Assembly: GCA_947000775.1 (NCBI GenBank)
Contig: CAMQGK010000299.1
Location: 16,930,001 to 16,994,000, forward strand
DNA length: 64,000 bases
Direction: 5' to 3'
DNA from: Pterois miles
Lineage: Eukaryota; Chordata; Actinopteri; Perciformes; Scorpaenidae
This document shows, one piece after another, positions 1 to 14,684 of the stretch. Under the pieces are notes generated by a model. That model was given only the letters and a program-made list of their open reading frames with translations, had not been told where the DNA came from and ran no database searches. A program made the translations under genes and the position numbers. Positions within the stretch are counted from its first letter, which is position 1. Every line of letters begins with the position of its first letter.

Positions 1-151
1 CGGCCATCTGCACCAGCTCGTTGACGGTGTGCAGCAGGCTGTAGCCGTGCTTCCTCAGCAGCCGCTGGTTGAGCCGCTGGTCTCTGAAGCCCATCTCCAG
101 CAGCATCGCCATCAAGGAAGGGTCCTGTCTGGTGGCCGGGTCGATGCCTCG
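1..151 (-). CDS. nbr1: nbr1 exon 21 (partial), UBA domain
   Basis: Ubiquitin-binding UBA domain, cut by the window edge. It reads SLMAMLLEMGFRDQRLNQRL and then a KHGYSLLHTVNELVQMA segment, with the MGF loop and three-helix spacing typical of UBA. The acceptor is CTCCAG before base 151. The final residues and the stop codon are not in the window. Confidence 0.93.
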
Positions 152-3100
152 CTGGAGGGGGGCGGACAAAACAAGGAAAATCAGATGGCGAGATGAATGC
201 AAATGGAGATGAGAAGATCAGTGTTTGTCTGTCCCGCCGACTGTATGTAAAGATGGACAACATGATGAAATTCTCAAGAAATGAAAGTCAATTGATTAAT
301 AGCTAGGCTTCTGCTATCTTGGACTGAAAGCGACTATCAGACACCAGTAAAACGTCCGCCAACAAAGAGCCTATTCTATTCATAATGACCTGTGTTGAAC
401 AATGAATTATTATAGACATAATAACCATTTTCAGACCAAAATGGCTGCAGCAGCTGTTGTCAAAAAAACACAGGAGTTTCTTCTCTTTGCTTCTATACTT
501 TTAGATGACAGCACACAAAAAATGAAGCCAAATCATCTGGATGGCCCCCTGGTGGCTGGCTGCAGTATAGGTCATAAGTCCCACCCCCTCCATGTTAGCA
601 GATGGGACATGGGCCAAACTAAAAGGCAAAGAACACGTGAAATAATTTTTTTTCCCCAAAGATTCAGTCTGTCATTTTAGGTTGTTCTTATCACACTAAT
701 GTGTGTTCAAGTGTTCGTTTTCTGATCTCTTTGGTTTTAATTAGGTATTTGATGCTATAAAAAGGAGCTGAGATGTCATGATTGACAGCTGTGAGTCCCT
801 CTCACATTCTGCTGCACTGTTAGTGCTGTTAGCTGCTAACACAGTTAGCTATTGGACAAAACATCAAATTTAGGGCTTTTTGAGACCTTTTTAAGACCAC
901 AATGAAGCCCTACTTCACTCCATACTGGCAAGAAAGTACTAAGGATATGAAAGAAAATTGGAACATCAATACCGTCCAAGTCCAGATCACCTCATCTTGG
1001 TGGAGGTAACGCTCCTAACGCTGTCTGGAGGTCGACTGGAGTTGATGCTCTAGATCCCGACATGGTCAATACTGGCCGGCTACAGCCGTTTGCTGCTGGT
1101 TTTTTACAGCCGCTTTATGTTGTTCTGACTTGGCATGCGACTCCAAAGACATGATGTCCAATGTTCCCAGCTTCAAAGTTTTCTTGGGGAGGGTGCAGCG
1201 GTATTCAAATACGTTTCCTGACACCGGCTTCAACCACGCACTAAATTCACTGTTCTCTAACCAGAGGTTACTGAAGTTGCATTTACCCTTTTTTTTTTTA
1301 CCGGTTTTAGCACTTTGACCTTAAGTTTGACAAAAGCAACGCTGGCAGCATTATTCAGCTTTTCAATTTCCACAAGGTTTCTCCATTAATAAGCACTTGA
1401 CATGGGTGTGCTCCCATAAATCCCTTTTGGTTCTGCTTTATAGTTTTGTTACAGCGTGCTCAAAAAACAAAACATTTAAAAGTAGGAGAATGCATTTCTT
1501 TTGAAATGAAAGTAAAGTTTGTGAATTTTTAAGACCTGCCAAAGCTGGATTTAAGACATTTTGTGAGATTTTAAGACATTTACAGGCCTTAAATTTAGAT
1601 TACTGGATTTTAGACTTTTTTTTTGACCCCACAGGAGTCAAATTTTATATTATATTTCTTCACTAATGATTGGTGAATGTACCAAGTGGCAATTTATGAA
1701 TGCAGGTAAGAGGTGCCTGTGGGTATACAGGAGGGTCGGATGGGAGTTGATAGAAGAGAGGTTTGGTTTGTGGTTCGGTTCTTGTCCTGTCTGTTGACTT
1801 AGAGACCAGTTCACTCTGAGGGAGTGTCTGTGCGATGTACCTGTATTGAGCAGTTTGGTCCAGTGAAGAGCGCTTTATAAGCGGACGCAGCCACCGAAAG
1901 GGCGCCCTTGACAAGTCCCTCTGTGATGCCTCCTTGGCCCCTTGTATAAAGACAGGGATGTGGTTACGCTGGGTCACATGACAGCATTACAGCAGAGAAC
2001 TGTGTGTTCCAGTTAGACTTGTTAATAAGGAAACACAAATGCAAGTTAAGAAGTGCATTACATTGCTTTATGTGATTGCATCAGGTTGTTGCATAAAAAC
2101 ACCATTTAGACAGATAAATCCAGTAAACACAGGAGTGAAACATAAGTGCAGGAATCTCCTTCACAACAGTGAAACATATCAAGTTTTACTCTTTGTTGTT
2201 TTGCACCTTGGCTGCAAAGCGTTGCTGGGTCTGGGGTTATATGTCTCAAAGGCACTGGATGCTGAGCCTGCTGATCGTGACAGACCAGATGATACTGCAA
2301 AGCAGAAATAACAACACACACATAATGTTAGAGGAGCTTTCTGCTGAAGCAACAAATCCTGAAAGCCTGCACGCTATCTCACTTCCTGCCTTCCCGCAAA
2401 GGGCAAAATGTGTTTCCTCTCTGAGACAGTGATGTTAAAAAAATCCAAGTAAATGTCTTATTTATGCAACACCTACAAAACACTGGTAAAGATGTGATAT
2501 TGATACAGCTTCTGAGTGAACTTCTGGATGAATGGTACACATCTTATGTGCTATGTGTGCCAGTATGCAGAGGTGTGGATTTGAGCCACAGATTTTACCT
2601 TGATTTTACCTTCCCCCCAAGCCAAAGATTGAACAGTATGTTATTTAAAAAGTGTGCCACGAATCAATTCATTTCCTGAGTCAACTACCATTAACATCAA
2701 ACATTCCCAGCAAGCCCACACTTAATCCCCCAAATCCACTTAGTTTAAACCAGTCTGACAGCATCAGGTTGAGAACCTTAAAGAGCTAACATTACGTTAC
2801 TGAGCACCAGTTGTCCTCCCACTACACGGTGGTCAATAAAATCGAATTGCAGTATGCAAAATGTACACGTCGAAAAATACAAATGGAGACACAAATGGCA
2901 TTACACCATGTTAATTTTGGCAGCTATTTTAGATTTAGTATTAGTCATATGATGAAAATGCTTATTTTGCACATTTTAATAATTTTATCCTTCATAGTTT
3001 TAGTTGACAACAACTCAAAACTTTTTAGTCCAGTTGTAGTTGCAGAAAAGTCATTCAATTTTAGTCAAAATGTTTTTTCTCTTTATTTTCTCAACTATTT

Positions 3101-6100
3101 TGTTTATATTTAATCTTAGTCCTGTTTAGTTATCAGAGTATTTTGAACTTTTCATGTGAAAATATGGGTTACTCAACCACTCGAGCCCGACACAAAAAAA
3201 ACACCAACTTTATGGATTATAGCAGCATAATTGTCAGGACTGAGACAAGAAGGACAGACACGGACTGAGTGCCACCTTGTCTTTTTCGTCAACAATACCA
3301 TGTTTTACATATCGTCACCGTTTAATGACGCTGGTGTGCCTCGTCCTCGTCTCGTCTTAGTCGTGGAAAGAAAGGTTGTTGACAAACAGATTTTGCTATA
3401 GTTTTTGTTAACAAAATAATCACTACATTACATTTGGTAAAGAGCGCATTGGACTAAGGTCTTGAGTGCAGTCTTGAGTCTCAAGACTTGAGACTTCCTT
3501 GTGACTTGTAAAACAGGGACTTGGTCCCACCTCTGCCAGCATGTGCTATGATACTGTGATGTATTTAAATCGAGTGATTCAAATAGTAAAACTCACCATT
3601 TAGGTGGACCCTTGGTTGGTGTGGCTCATATGGATCACAGGCTGGAGGACTGGGATCCTCAGCCAGGTACAGTGCCTCAGACCTGAAACACACAGTAGGA
3701 AGAAGAATTAAACATAAAAGGCTGCAGCTTTATAGGGAGATATCAATTGAAATGGATAGGGATCGTTGCTAGGCCTTTAATTGAATCCCAAATCCAGGTA
3801 TTTTAATTAAAAATCTGAAAATTTGATTAAAAACAATCAACAGTGCGAAAATGGTTGGAAATTGCATGATTTTACATGATATACGTATTTTCCTACATTA
3901 ATTCTTCACCTTCTGTCACCAAAATCATATTCAAATCTGTTCTTACTACAAGAAGATCCAGATATTCTCTAGCAAATCACCTACTAGCATAAATACAGGG
4001 CTTCAACAGGGATGCTCACCCAACTTTTTGGTGTATCGTGTATTGATACCTGACAATTTTAGCAGGAAACAGGACACATCTTAAACCATGAGAACATAAA
4101 ATCTGCCAGAAATCTAGTACAAATATATATTTATAAAATATATATAAAATAAAATTTCTATAATAGAATGGCACAGCAGAGCTGCAATGATTAACCAATT
4201 AATTTCCTATTCTGATTATAAATTTGAGTCTTTTTTAAAGGAAAAGAGTCTAAATTCTCTGGTTTCAGCATCTTAAATGCGAATATTTTCAGCATATTAA
4301 ATGTGAATATTTTCTTTACTCCTCTTTGACAGTAAGCTGAATATCTTTAAGTTGTGGACAAAACAAGACATTAGAGATCATCATCTTGGGCTTTGGGAAA
4401 CACTGATTGACATTTTATACACCAAATAACTGATTAATCAAGAAAATAATTGACAATGAAAGTAATCATTAGTTGCAGCCCTACTGCACAGGGATCATGT
4501 GACTAATCTAACCTGGGTGAGTAGAGGGCCGGTGGGGGCAGCAGGGGGTCAGGCAGCACCGGTGGTGGCGGCACCACTTCCGGGGTGAGCGTCACAGCGT
4601 CCAGTGTTTGGGAGGCGCACAGCATCTGGTTCACACTGCTGTCGATGGGAGGGACAAGCGGAGGCCACGTGGTCACAGATGAATCCGCAGCATCTCTCAG
4701 CGGTGCCACCTCACCTGGCTCCGAGTCTTCCTCTTCCTCTTCCTCCTGCTGCACGTCCGGATCGGCTGAGGTCTGGTCAGCGGCGGCAGCATCGGGCTGC
4801 GACATGGCGGAACTGTACATGGACTCGCCCAGAGGCCGGCTGGTGTCGAAGCAGTCTGGGAGGACGATGATGTAATCGTCGCAGGAGGAGACGGAGGAGG
4901 TCTGGCTGCTGACCTGAGAGGAGAAGATGGTGGACTTCATTACATGACTACACCGACAACATCCTTATATCTCAATGAACATTAACTCTTATGGTTTTGT
5001 TGTCTCTGGCACCTTCCCTCTAAAAATCATTGCTTAATAATTCATGATCCACTTCATCCTTTAAAACACAAGTGTAATCATAAAAAGGTTAAAATCTCAC
5101 CTCCTCCCAGTCTTCTCCTTTGGTTCCACCCTCCTCTTTCTCCTCTTGGGTATCCCTCGTGTTCTGCATGCTATCCAGGACCATGACTTCGTCCTCGTCG
5201 TCCTCCACATCATGATGTGAACTGATATGCAGGTTCGCATTCGCTGGTTCCAGCAGCAGAAGAGGTGGAAAAAAACACCAAAATGAGCATCTAAAAACTG
5301 CCAGTTAATTAATAAAGTTATGGCATGAAAATAAGTTGAATTAAGCAGTCCTCATATTTTTTAAAATATGTGTAACAGAAAAAGACAAATGAGGTAAAAA
5401 TAGAGAAATTCACAAGCTAAATTGGAAATAAATGGACTCCTGGCAGTCGTCCTCTGACCTGGTCTTGTCTCCTCATCCTGGCTGATCTGGTTGAGGCCTG
5501 TGTTGAGAGGCAGAGCTGAACTTTCAAGTCTAATGGCGCAGAGCTCTTCATTTCCTTCATCCTCGGTCTTCTCAGCCTCTACAGCTCTCTCCAAGCAAAA
5601 GCTGGTGCCCCTGGAAACAACTGAAATAAAAAAATATATATAAAAAGTACCTTTAAACACTTAACAAATACACCATACTGCATGTACTGTGCTGTAATGG
5701 TTTTGGTGACATTATATAATGATAACACAGAGGCTCCTGACCTTGTGGTCTGTGGCTGCTGTACTGGGCTCGGCGTAGCGGTCTGTGATCCGGGGCCTCC
5801 TCCAGGGTGAGGGAGCGGATGACCGTCTCACAGAGGAACTGGGCTCCACTGATCTCCTCCTCCCGGTCCTCCTCCTGGGTCACAGGCTCCAGCAGCTCCC
5901 TCTGCTGCCTCAGTTTCACTCCTAGACAGACAAGACAGCAGTGAAGCAAGGGTATAAATATTAGAAGACTAATAGCAGAATAATAGCATTGCATACTCTT
6001 TTTATTGCACAGATTCTTCTTCCTTATCCTGGTTCCTACATTACCCACAATGCAGCTCAACTACTCACAGCTGCATCTGAGATCTGGGTGTGTTATGCTA

Positions 6101-9100
6101 GTCGCTGCTAATGTTGCATCAAGCTGCTAGCCTCAAGATGAGCTGAGTAGCAGAGTGCAGTCTGGTAAACTCACATCTTTCTGAATCCACACCCCAAGAT
6201 TTTCAAAGTTGTAGTCAGACTAAACCGATGCTGACTCAAGTGACATTTGAGAGTTCACTTAACATAAATGGTAGGTCTGTCCGGTCTTAGTCAATTAGTT
6301 GGCCATTTTGGTCTAAAGGCCGACACACCAAACGATGGGCGGCTGTCGGTCTAGTTTCTTCTGTGTTCTGAAAGTCGTCTCTCGTCTGTTTGTATCTGAG
6401 GTTTTTCATCATGTTGAATCAGCGGTGGTGCTCGTCTGTGAGGGAAATCTCTCCGATTGGCTGTTCAGCTTAAACAAATTAATGAAGTGAAACGGACATG
6501 ACGAAAGCAAGCAAACAAGTGAAGTTAAGAGGAAATCATTTTTCATCTTCATCTTTTCTGTTACTGTCCATCATGTGCAATATTACTTCCTTTTCTGTTT
6601 TTAGCTTACTTTTATTTTTATCTTTTTTATGTCAGTTATTTCATCTTACTTATTTTATTTTACCAATTTTACTAAATGCATCTTACTTTACTGTTATTCT
6701 ATTACGCACCGGTGCTAGAAATAGTACTTTTATTTTATACACTTGACTTGCTGTGATATTGAGCACTCTCTGGCACAAGAGTTTCCTTCAAGATTAATGA
6801 AGTCCTTATCTTATCTGATCATACCAATAATTGTATATTTTCACGACAACATGGCCGTCTGGAATGAAGCTAAGTGGTGAGTGAGAGTGGTGTGAAAACG
6901 GTCGGCAGATGCTGCTTTGTTTCATGTACATATCTTAACAACGGCTCGTATATCTGCTGTCCTCGGTCTTCCGGTTTCCCTTTAAGAACGATGAGTTAGC
7001 TGTAGTCTCTGCAGTGTGTTCAAATGCAACTTGTCGGCCAAGACTAAGGCGACGTGAGGCGAGGCAACAGTCGGCCTTAATCGCTGCGTGTTCTTTGATG
7101 TCGGTTTGGTGGATCTGGGCCTTTATGCTAGTAGCTAATGTAGCCTCGAGCCGCTAAATAAGAGTTGGTGGAGTTCCCTTAATGTCTCCAGTGAGAGTTC
7201 ATTTATAACATTAATAGGCTTAAAGAGGTTTCTGCTTAAGTAATCCACAACCTACAGTACGTACATTAAAAAAAAAATCCACTTCAGTTGCGTCCCTTTG
7301 TCCAACACCAGCCTGCATCACATTCATACTGTTATGCACACACTGCCGTTTTCTGACACACAACCAGTCTTACCAAAAAGCTTTCTGACCCCTGTGACCT
7401 CTGCATCTTCTTTCATCTGTGAAATTATGGCCTTCTCCAACACCGGTGCATCATGGGGCAGAGGGGATATGCAGGGAGTCAAATCTACAAAGCAGGTAGA
7501 GCAAACACAGATTACAAACCATACGACGTTTCATGCACATTCAGTCCATCATGTTTCAAACAACAGCCAAGGGCATTTTTGGAAGAAACGAAGCTCCTAT
7601 TGAAACATCGTCTGCAGTGTTTAAAGCATCTCCTACCCTCAGGTGTGTTGTTAGGAACCTTCTCCAACTCCTGCACAATATTTATATCCAGCAACTCAAA
7701 TGACAATAGATCCTAAAAAAAAAAAAAAAAAAAAAAAAAAAACAGAGGACATGAAGGAAGTGTGAAAGCTGATCTAACGATCACTGATCAATCTGCATGT
7801 ATGTAGTCAAACAACAACAGTGTCACTAGTTTAAAAGCTTTGGTGTGTGCACCTGTGCAGTCAGCAGGTCGACGGAGGGGAAGTAGTAGTCCTCGTGGTT
7901 CAGGCCAACAGATAAACCAGGTCCGCTCACCTCCTTCTGCTTCTCCACCGGCCTCACCTCCTCCTTCTGAAGCACACACAAGAACAGCACCAAGCAGGAG
8001 TTACATCATTACATGAGTATAAGTGTCCCTACACACTCCAGGGATTCAAGTGTTATTATGGATTTCCTTCAGATCCTAATCACAAACATCGCTGTTTATA
8101 TGAAATCCCTTATCACCCTGAAACCAGGAATCACACCCAGAGCAATAACTGTCTAAAGTTCACGTTGAACTTTTAATTTTACTTCTTTTAGATACTAAAA
8201 ACACATCTGGAAAAGGCATTTGTAGAAGTACTGAGATTCATCACTTAAAACGCAACAATGTAAAAATACTCCAACATTAAAAATCCTACTCAAGTAAAAG
8301 TATTATCAAATACTGGTTCTGCAGTAAAATATCTGATAACGACTGTTAATATGTGTAAACAGTGATTTACTGTTGTAGCAGGTGGAGATCATTTTAACAA
8401 CTTTAAATACAGTCTGGCAGTTCTGCACAGTGGTTTCCAACCTAGGGGCTGAGCCCCCCTTAGGGTCACCAGATAAATCTGAGGGGTCATGAGATGGTTA
8501 ATCAGAGAAGAGAAATAAATGTTTTCTCTAATCTTTGATTTATTGTGAAATATTGGATAATTTTACCTCTTTGGGCCTCAAGCTGTTAAAGATATTAAGC
8601 AGTTTAAATAAACTATTTAAATGACACCATCAGAGTGGGGAAATCCCTCTTTGGTAGAAACTCATCTGAAATGTGACCAGGGACTCCGACCAGACAAGTC
8701 AAACCCTCAGTGCCAGCTCAAAGCAGATTCAGTTTTATTTTAAAACATTTCCTGGTTAAAACTTGTCCAGAACTGTAATAATGACACCAACTAGTATTAT
8801 TATGCACTTGAGATAACACTAGAAATGTTTGGTTTTGTTGCTTTCATTTGTCTCTTTGAATGTTTTTGTGCTTGTTCTTGTTGTTGAGTAAGATTTTAAG
8901 ACCAACGCCCACTGAGGGAATGGTGTGGTCGTGTCGAGAAGGTAACCCACAAGTTGCAAAAATATGCGAAAAATCTTGCAAGACTCGCTGCCCGACAACC
9001 TCAAACTAAACCTTAAATATTATTACATTTGTCACATACACATGGTGACTTCAAATGAGGCTGTGTTTCCCGTCTTCATGAGAAGAGTCCATATGACTGC

Positions 9101-12100
9101 CACCATCGTGTGGTATTTACAACCTCGTAAGTGGTTGTGATGTGTTTGTTGACATTGTCAGAAATGGCCGAGGCCATGGAAGTTCATTTTTCTGGACATA
9201 ATAAGTTAATTTACTGTAACTTTAGTTGTATATTGTTTTCTTGGTAATTTTATAATATGTCTGAGGAAAATGAAGATATTCTCAACGACCTCATCTTTGC
9301 TCCTCTGCCATTATGTCTTTGTATTTCCTGCACTGTTACCCACTTGCTAGCTTGCTAAATCCTTATAAGCCTCTGTGGCTTCTAGATGCTGACAGTAACG
9401 TTAATAGTGCCGTCGCTTAGCAGCAGTGTTCTCACAACTTAACCAAGCATATCATGCACACAACTTCTCATGTTGTGAACAGGAGGTGACACATTTCAAA
9501 TGAAGGCACCAATACATGACATCTGACCTCTGAATTTAACTCAGTGAGTAAAATCTGTACAACGCCCAGGGAGCAACTTGGGGTTTCAGCCTCTCACTCA
9601 AGGACACTTCAACATGCAGGAGCCACGACTGGAATCGCCAACCCTGAGGTTAAAGGACGACCACTCGACCCATCTAACCATCTCGCAAGGGATTCGCAAC
9701 TTGTGGGTTACCCTCTTGACAAGACCGACTGGTGCTGCAAATTAGCTATATATTAGCTTAGTACAGCACAGTGGACACTGCTTCTGCAACTGACAATAAA
9801 AATATTATAAATAAATACATTAAATAATAGAACCACTGGCTTTAATCCATGTTGTTGTATTTTATAAGATTATCTTTTTTAATGTAAAATGTCTGCAAAG
9901 TCAAATAAACGTGAAGAAAAAAGTACATTTCCCTCTAAAATCTGGTGGAGTAGAAGTATACAGTAGCATAAAATGGAAATACGAGTACCCCCAAATTGTA
10001 AATCTACTTAGTTACTCTGGTATCACAGTAATGTAGACGTGCATGTCAACAGTTGATCACTGCAGCTGTACAGGGTGTCAGTGGGTATCAGACTTGCCAG
10101 TCGTTTGCTCTGATGCCCGAGTGCGTTGCGGCCGTCGCCGGGGTCGACCACGATGCTGCACCAGACACGTGGGCCAAACTGACACCCGCAGTGGGCCAGC
10201 CGCCAGTGGGAGGTATACGTCCCCTCCATCACGGGAGCGACAAAGGCCACACTGACCACTCCCACTTGTCCGGGCAGCAGCAGGGGGACCGGCACCTCCC
10301 TCCTCTCCTCTGACGCCAGGCCGAGGTTCCCCCACATGAACACTAGCTGGGTGCACGTACACACATACACAAAACACAAAATAGGAATACACATGCGAAA
10401 AAGCACAAAGACGAGAGCATGCAGCCAAAATCACACCGCAGGAAAATAATACAAGTGAGGGATATACACACACACACTCACACACGCGCACACACACACA
10501 TTCGGACAAAGACTTAAAAACTTAAAACCACAACAGAAATTCAACTGAATTCAAATAATAAAGATCTCAGACAGAAGGGGCATTAGTTGTATCAGGCTGG
10601 GTAAGAAATCTTAGCTGGTGTTAGTGGATAAGAAGAAGACTCAGAGTGGAAGTGAGGCGGGGGGGCAAAGAGAGAGTGGTGCTGTCCTCTCGGCGGGTGG
10701 GAGCGGTACCTTAGTCTCTGAGGTCCAGCTGATAGTGCCCGAGTTCCTCATCTTCCAGTATTTGATGAACTTGGTACCAGGCTCCAGACGGGTGCCGTCC
10801 GGCAGATTTTCATCCAGAAACAAGGCAGCCATAGTGGGAACCAAGGACGTGTGCGAGACCCCAGGACCCCTAGTTTCAAGTGTACAGAGCATTGTTGAAA
10901 AGAGCCCTGTTGTCTTATAATACCCATCTCTTTTGTTCTCTACGAATCAAAAAAGCAGGACCCCAGATTTTTTTTTTTTTTTTTTTTTTTTGCAGCTCAA
11001 AAGCAATTTTTCTTAGAAAATCTATGAAGCAGCAGCAGCAGTTTTCACATTGAGGTAGTTCCAACATTTTCCACCACCCCAGAGCAGCCAGCGACACACT
11101 CATACAGACTAGATTACAAAGATGGCATATTTTGATTTCTTTTTCTTGGAAAAAAAAAGACTTTATTGCATCCATGCTGGGTTCGAGGTACCCAGCACTG
11201 TCGGACGCCCTTCCGAGGTGGCGCTTACTCTGGACTGGAGGCCTGGGGATCAGGGACCGGGGCAGGGATGGGACCTTGGGCTGGGGCTGGACCTGAGGCT
11301 GTTTCTGAGGCGGCAGGGGGGGGCAAGGCTGGGACCTGGGTGGACGCGGAGGCCATGTTTGTCAGGTTGGCTCTGCCTGAGGTAGAGGGCCCGCTCCACT
11401 GCAGCCCCCTCTTCTCCAGTCTCAGTTTCTTCTTGATTTCCTTCACTTCAGCTCTGAGCTGCCTCCTTTCAGCTTTGAGGCGCTGTCGCTCGGCCTTGCG
11501 CACTGTCCTGTCTCCTCGCCTTGGGAACCTGGTTTGAAATGTCATCAGGAACACCTATTTGTTGACTATCAAAAGTTTATTTTCCAAGAACAAAACACAT
11601 ACACACTCATAATTCATTACTTACAATAATCTAGCTGCTAAAAACATATTTGCAGTCCTGCTTTGCATCTATTCATATTTCTCCATTAATGCAGAACAAG
11701 TGATAGCAAAAAGGGCTAGCACTGTTGCAAGTAAGAATGTCTTATTGTTTCAAGAAGAGGGAAGATTGATCCTCGGTCTTGGGGGTTTACCTCAACTCTC
11801 CCGACATTCCATGCTCAGGGATGGAGAGAGGGGTCTTGGTTCTCACCAGGTTGTGGCTGGGGTCGTGGCTGTGTCTGCACATCTCACACAGGATGCAGGA
11901 TGGGCACACGCTGGCAGGGAACAAGCCGACAAACAGCACATTTATATGGAAACTCTTAAAGCTGCTCAAAGAACACAGAACAAGCAACAAAAAGTATGTC
12001 ACAGGCAAAGTACTTGCTCATAAAAGGCACAAAGGTCTAAAGGTTCATTAAAAGTGTGACATGTCCAAAGCATCCTCACCGTCACTCACTGACTCATCAG

Positions 12101-14641
12101 GTAACATATGTATGCCATTATTAATCTTATATAAGCCACTTAGCTGCCCATTTCCCTCAGAGTAGCTCTTATTATATTATAGCTGTCAAACGTTTTGGTA
12201 AAGGAGGCTGTGCTTCAACAATGGGATTCACGGTACAGCGCTAGACCCAAAGTCCAATAGGCGTAAAAATGTAGTAGTGTAGCATATCCCAGATTTCAAA
12301 ATCGAGGAAGATAAAATACCAGCATTTCACTTGTTTAATTGGCTCACATCACAACAGATATACTGTATGCTTACGCATTTCAGCACAGCGCCTTCTTCAG
12401 AGTGTTTGTTAACGCGTGAAAACAAATTCATTTTTACGGGCACTAATTTATTAAGCACATTAACGCAACTTGTAATTGTTAGCTTGTAGTGGCCTCAGTT
12501 TTAAAGTTAGTGAAGTCAAGTCAGCACTCTGACAGCTGTTGTTACCTGTGAGGGTTTCTGGACAAGATCTGTCATCGTTTTGTGTTGTTAACTGATTTCC
12601 AATAATAAACATATATATTTGCATAAAGCAGCATATTTGTCCACTCCCATGTTGATAAGAGTATTAAATACTTGACAAATCTCCCTTTAAGGTACATTTT
12701 GAACAAATAAAAAATGTGTGATTAATATGCAATTAATTGTGATTAAGTATTTTAATTGACTGACAGCTCTAATTATAATGCTTCCTACCTGCACTTGTAG
12801 GCCCCTTCAGAGGTGAGCTTGTTGCAGCTGCTGCAGTTTGGGGTGTAGCCAAGAGATCCAGATGAGGTGGAGGGGCCCGGCCTGGGTCCTATAGGGCCAC
12901 CGCTAGCTCCGCTGGCCTCTAGGGGCCCATCAGATGATTTGTGGGTGCAGCACTGGCCAGAAAAGTCACTGCACATCCTCTCCACCACCTCTTTCACCAC
13001 CTCATCTTTAAACTATGAAAAAAGTGATTTAAGCTAAAACGTGCATCAAACATAACACGTTAAAGGTGGAGTTACTGAAAATGTTTTACCTTCTCCATGT
13101 ACGATCTGAACCACATGGGAGGTGGCTCATCTTCTGGCTTGTTCCCCTTGTTGTCCTTTACTGTGACCTGTATCAAAATACATCAAACGCATGTTGAGCT
13201 TGATTTAAATAATTAGATACAAGCTGACTGTTTGACTCCCACATGTCCTGTGACATGTCCATCATTGCCAGATAAATGCTTGAGACTCTTCTCTGACCTT
13301 TAAGGGACAGTGTGTAGGGTTTGGTGGCATCTACTGGTGATTAAAAGCATTTTATTGTTGAAGCTGGTTGGTAGAGCTAATTCTTAACATTTTTTTATGA
13401 GGCTGCTGCAGCTAATTATTATTTTCATTATGGATTAATCCATAATGCTGATTGTTTTCTCAATTAAGTGATTGTTTTGTATGTAACCAGACCCTAAAGT
13501 GACATGAAGAAAATGAATGAATGAATGAACTATATTTATTAAGAGAACTTCAAGGATAAAGCAGCAAATCCTCATAGTGGAGAAGCTGGAGCCATGAACT
13601 GGAACGTGGCAAATCTATTAATCAACTAATTTTTCGGCTTTAATTTAATATACGGTTTGGTATTTTAATCAACAAAGCATTATATTTTATAAGCTTTTCA
13701 TAATCTGGAAAGTAGCTAGAGCTGTCAAATAAATGAAAATGTAAGCAGATGAAGGGCTCATTCTAAGCTAACGAGAACACAACTCTTAGTTTCAGGTGAT
13801 TATACACTAATAAATCCCCTGAAATTATACACACTGTTTCTTTAAGATAAGGCAACAACCACATGATTTCAGAAATGATACCACAAAAACCAACACATTC
13901 AAAGTACTAGAATTTAGATTTACTCATCAATGCCTAAAACCCTGTAAACACTGTGAGAGTGTAAGAGAAGAAGGAAGTGGAGGAAGAAGAGGAGAATCCT
14001 TACAGCGTCTCTCTCTGGGGTGACCTGTGTGCCTTTGTCCACCGTTTTGACCCTCGATGGATAAGGAGGAGCAGGCCGGAGGTCTCCTTTCAGCTCCTTC
14101 ACCTCCGTCTTCAGGGGTCCTCCACAGGCCTGGCCTTTCATCTTGTACACGTTCATGTGCAACTGGTTGCCCTGCTTCTCTGCGCTCTGCGAGGAAAACA
14201 ACCATTAAACACATACCACAGGAGACAAACACAAACATATGCAAATATATTTGTTTCAGTACAGTATGTGAGTGCTGCTACACTGAAACAAGTACAGTAC
14301 ATATTTGTACTGTGTTTATATGTTGAGTACAGACACAGAGCTCATCCTGTCCATATTATGTCTGAGGTCATATTTTGTCATGTGCTTATTTGATTTCTAT
14401 CTTCGTTCATGCAGTGAAGCTTGGCTGTATTTGTGTTATGTGCTCTTAAATTTAATTCAGTCTTCTTCACTATTAAACAGAAATCCAGCAGTGTCCCAGT
14501 ACCTTGATGGCTTCTTCATATTCATCTGGAATAAAAAACAAACAGTAAAACAGTAAGCTCCGTGGTGACCATTATTGTTTCAAAGTATTGTATAGCTGTT
14601 TTTGCTCTTTATCTCTGACTTTTTTGCTCTAAGATGATAGT

Positions 14642-14684
<43 letters not shown>

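Noticed and set aside
2811..3113. 100-codon frame in nbr1 intron 19
   Set aside because: AT-rich, Phe/Ile/Leu-rich composition typical of intronic DNA, with no family match or splice sites.
4585..4875. Plus-strand frames opposite nbr1 exon 18
   Set aside because: Ser-rich antisense readings of an acidic, GC-rich exon; the minus frame has the conserved LIR and matches NBR1.
11122..11537. Plus-strand frames over nbr1 exon 9
   Set aside because: Antisense of the coiled-coil and Pro/Ala exon, with no conserved features.
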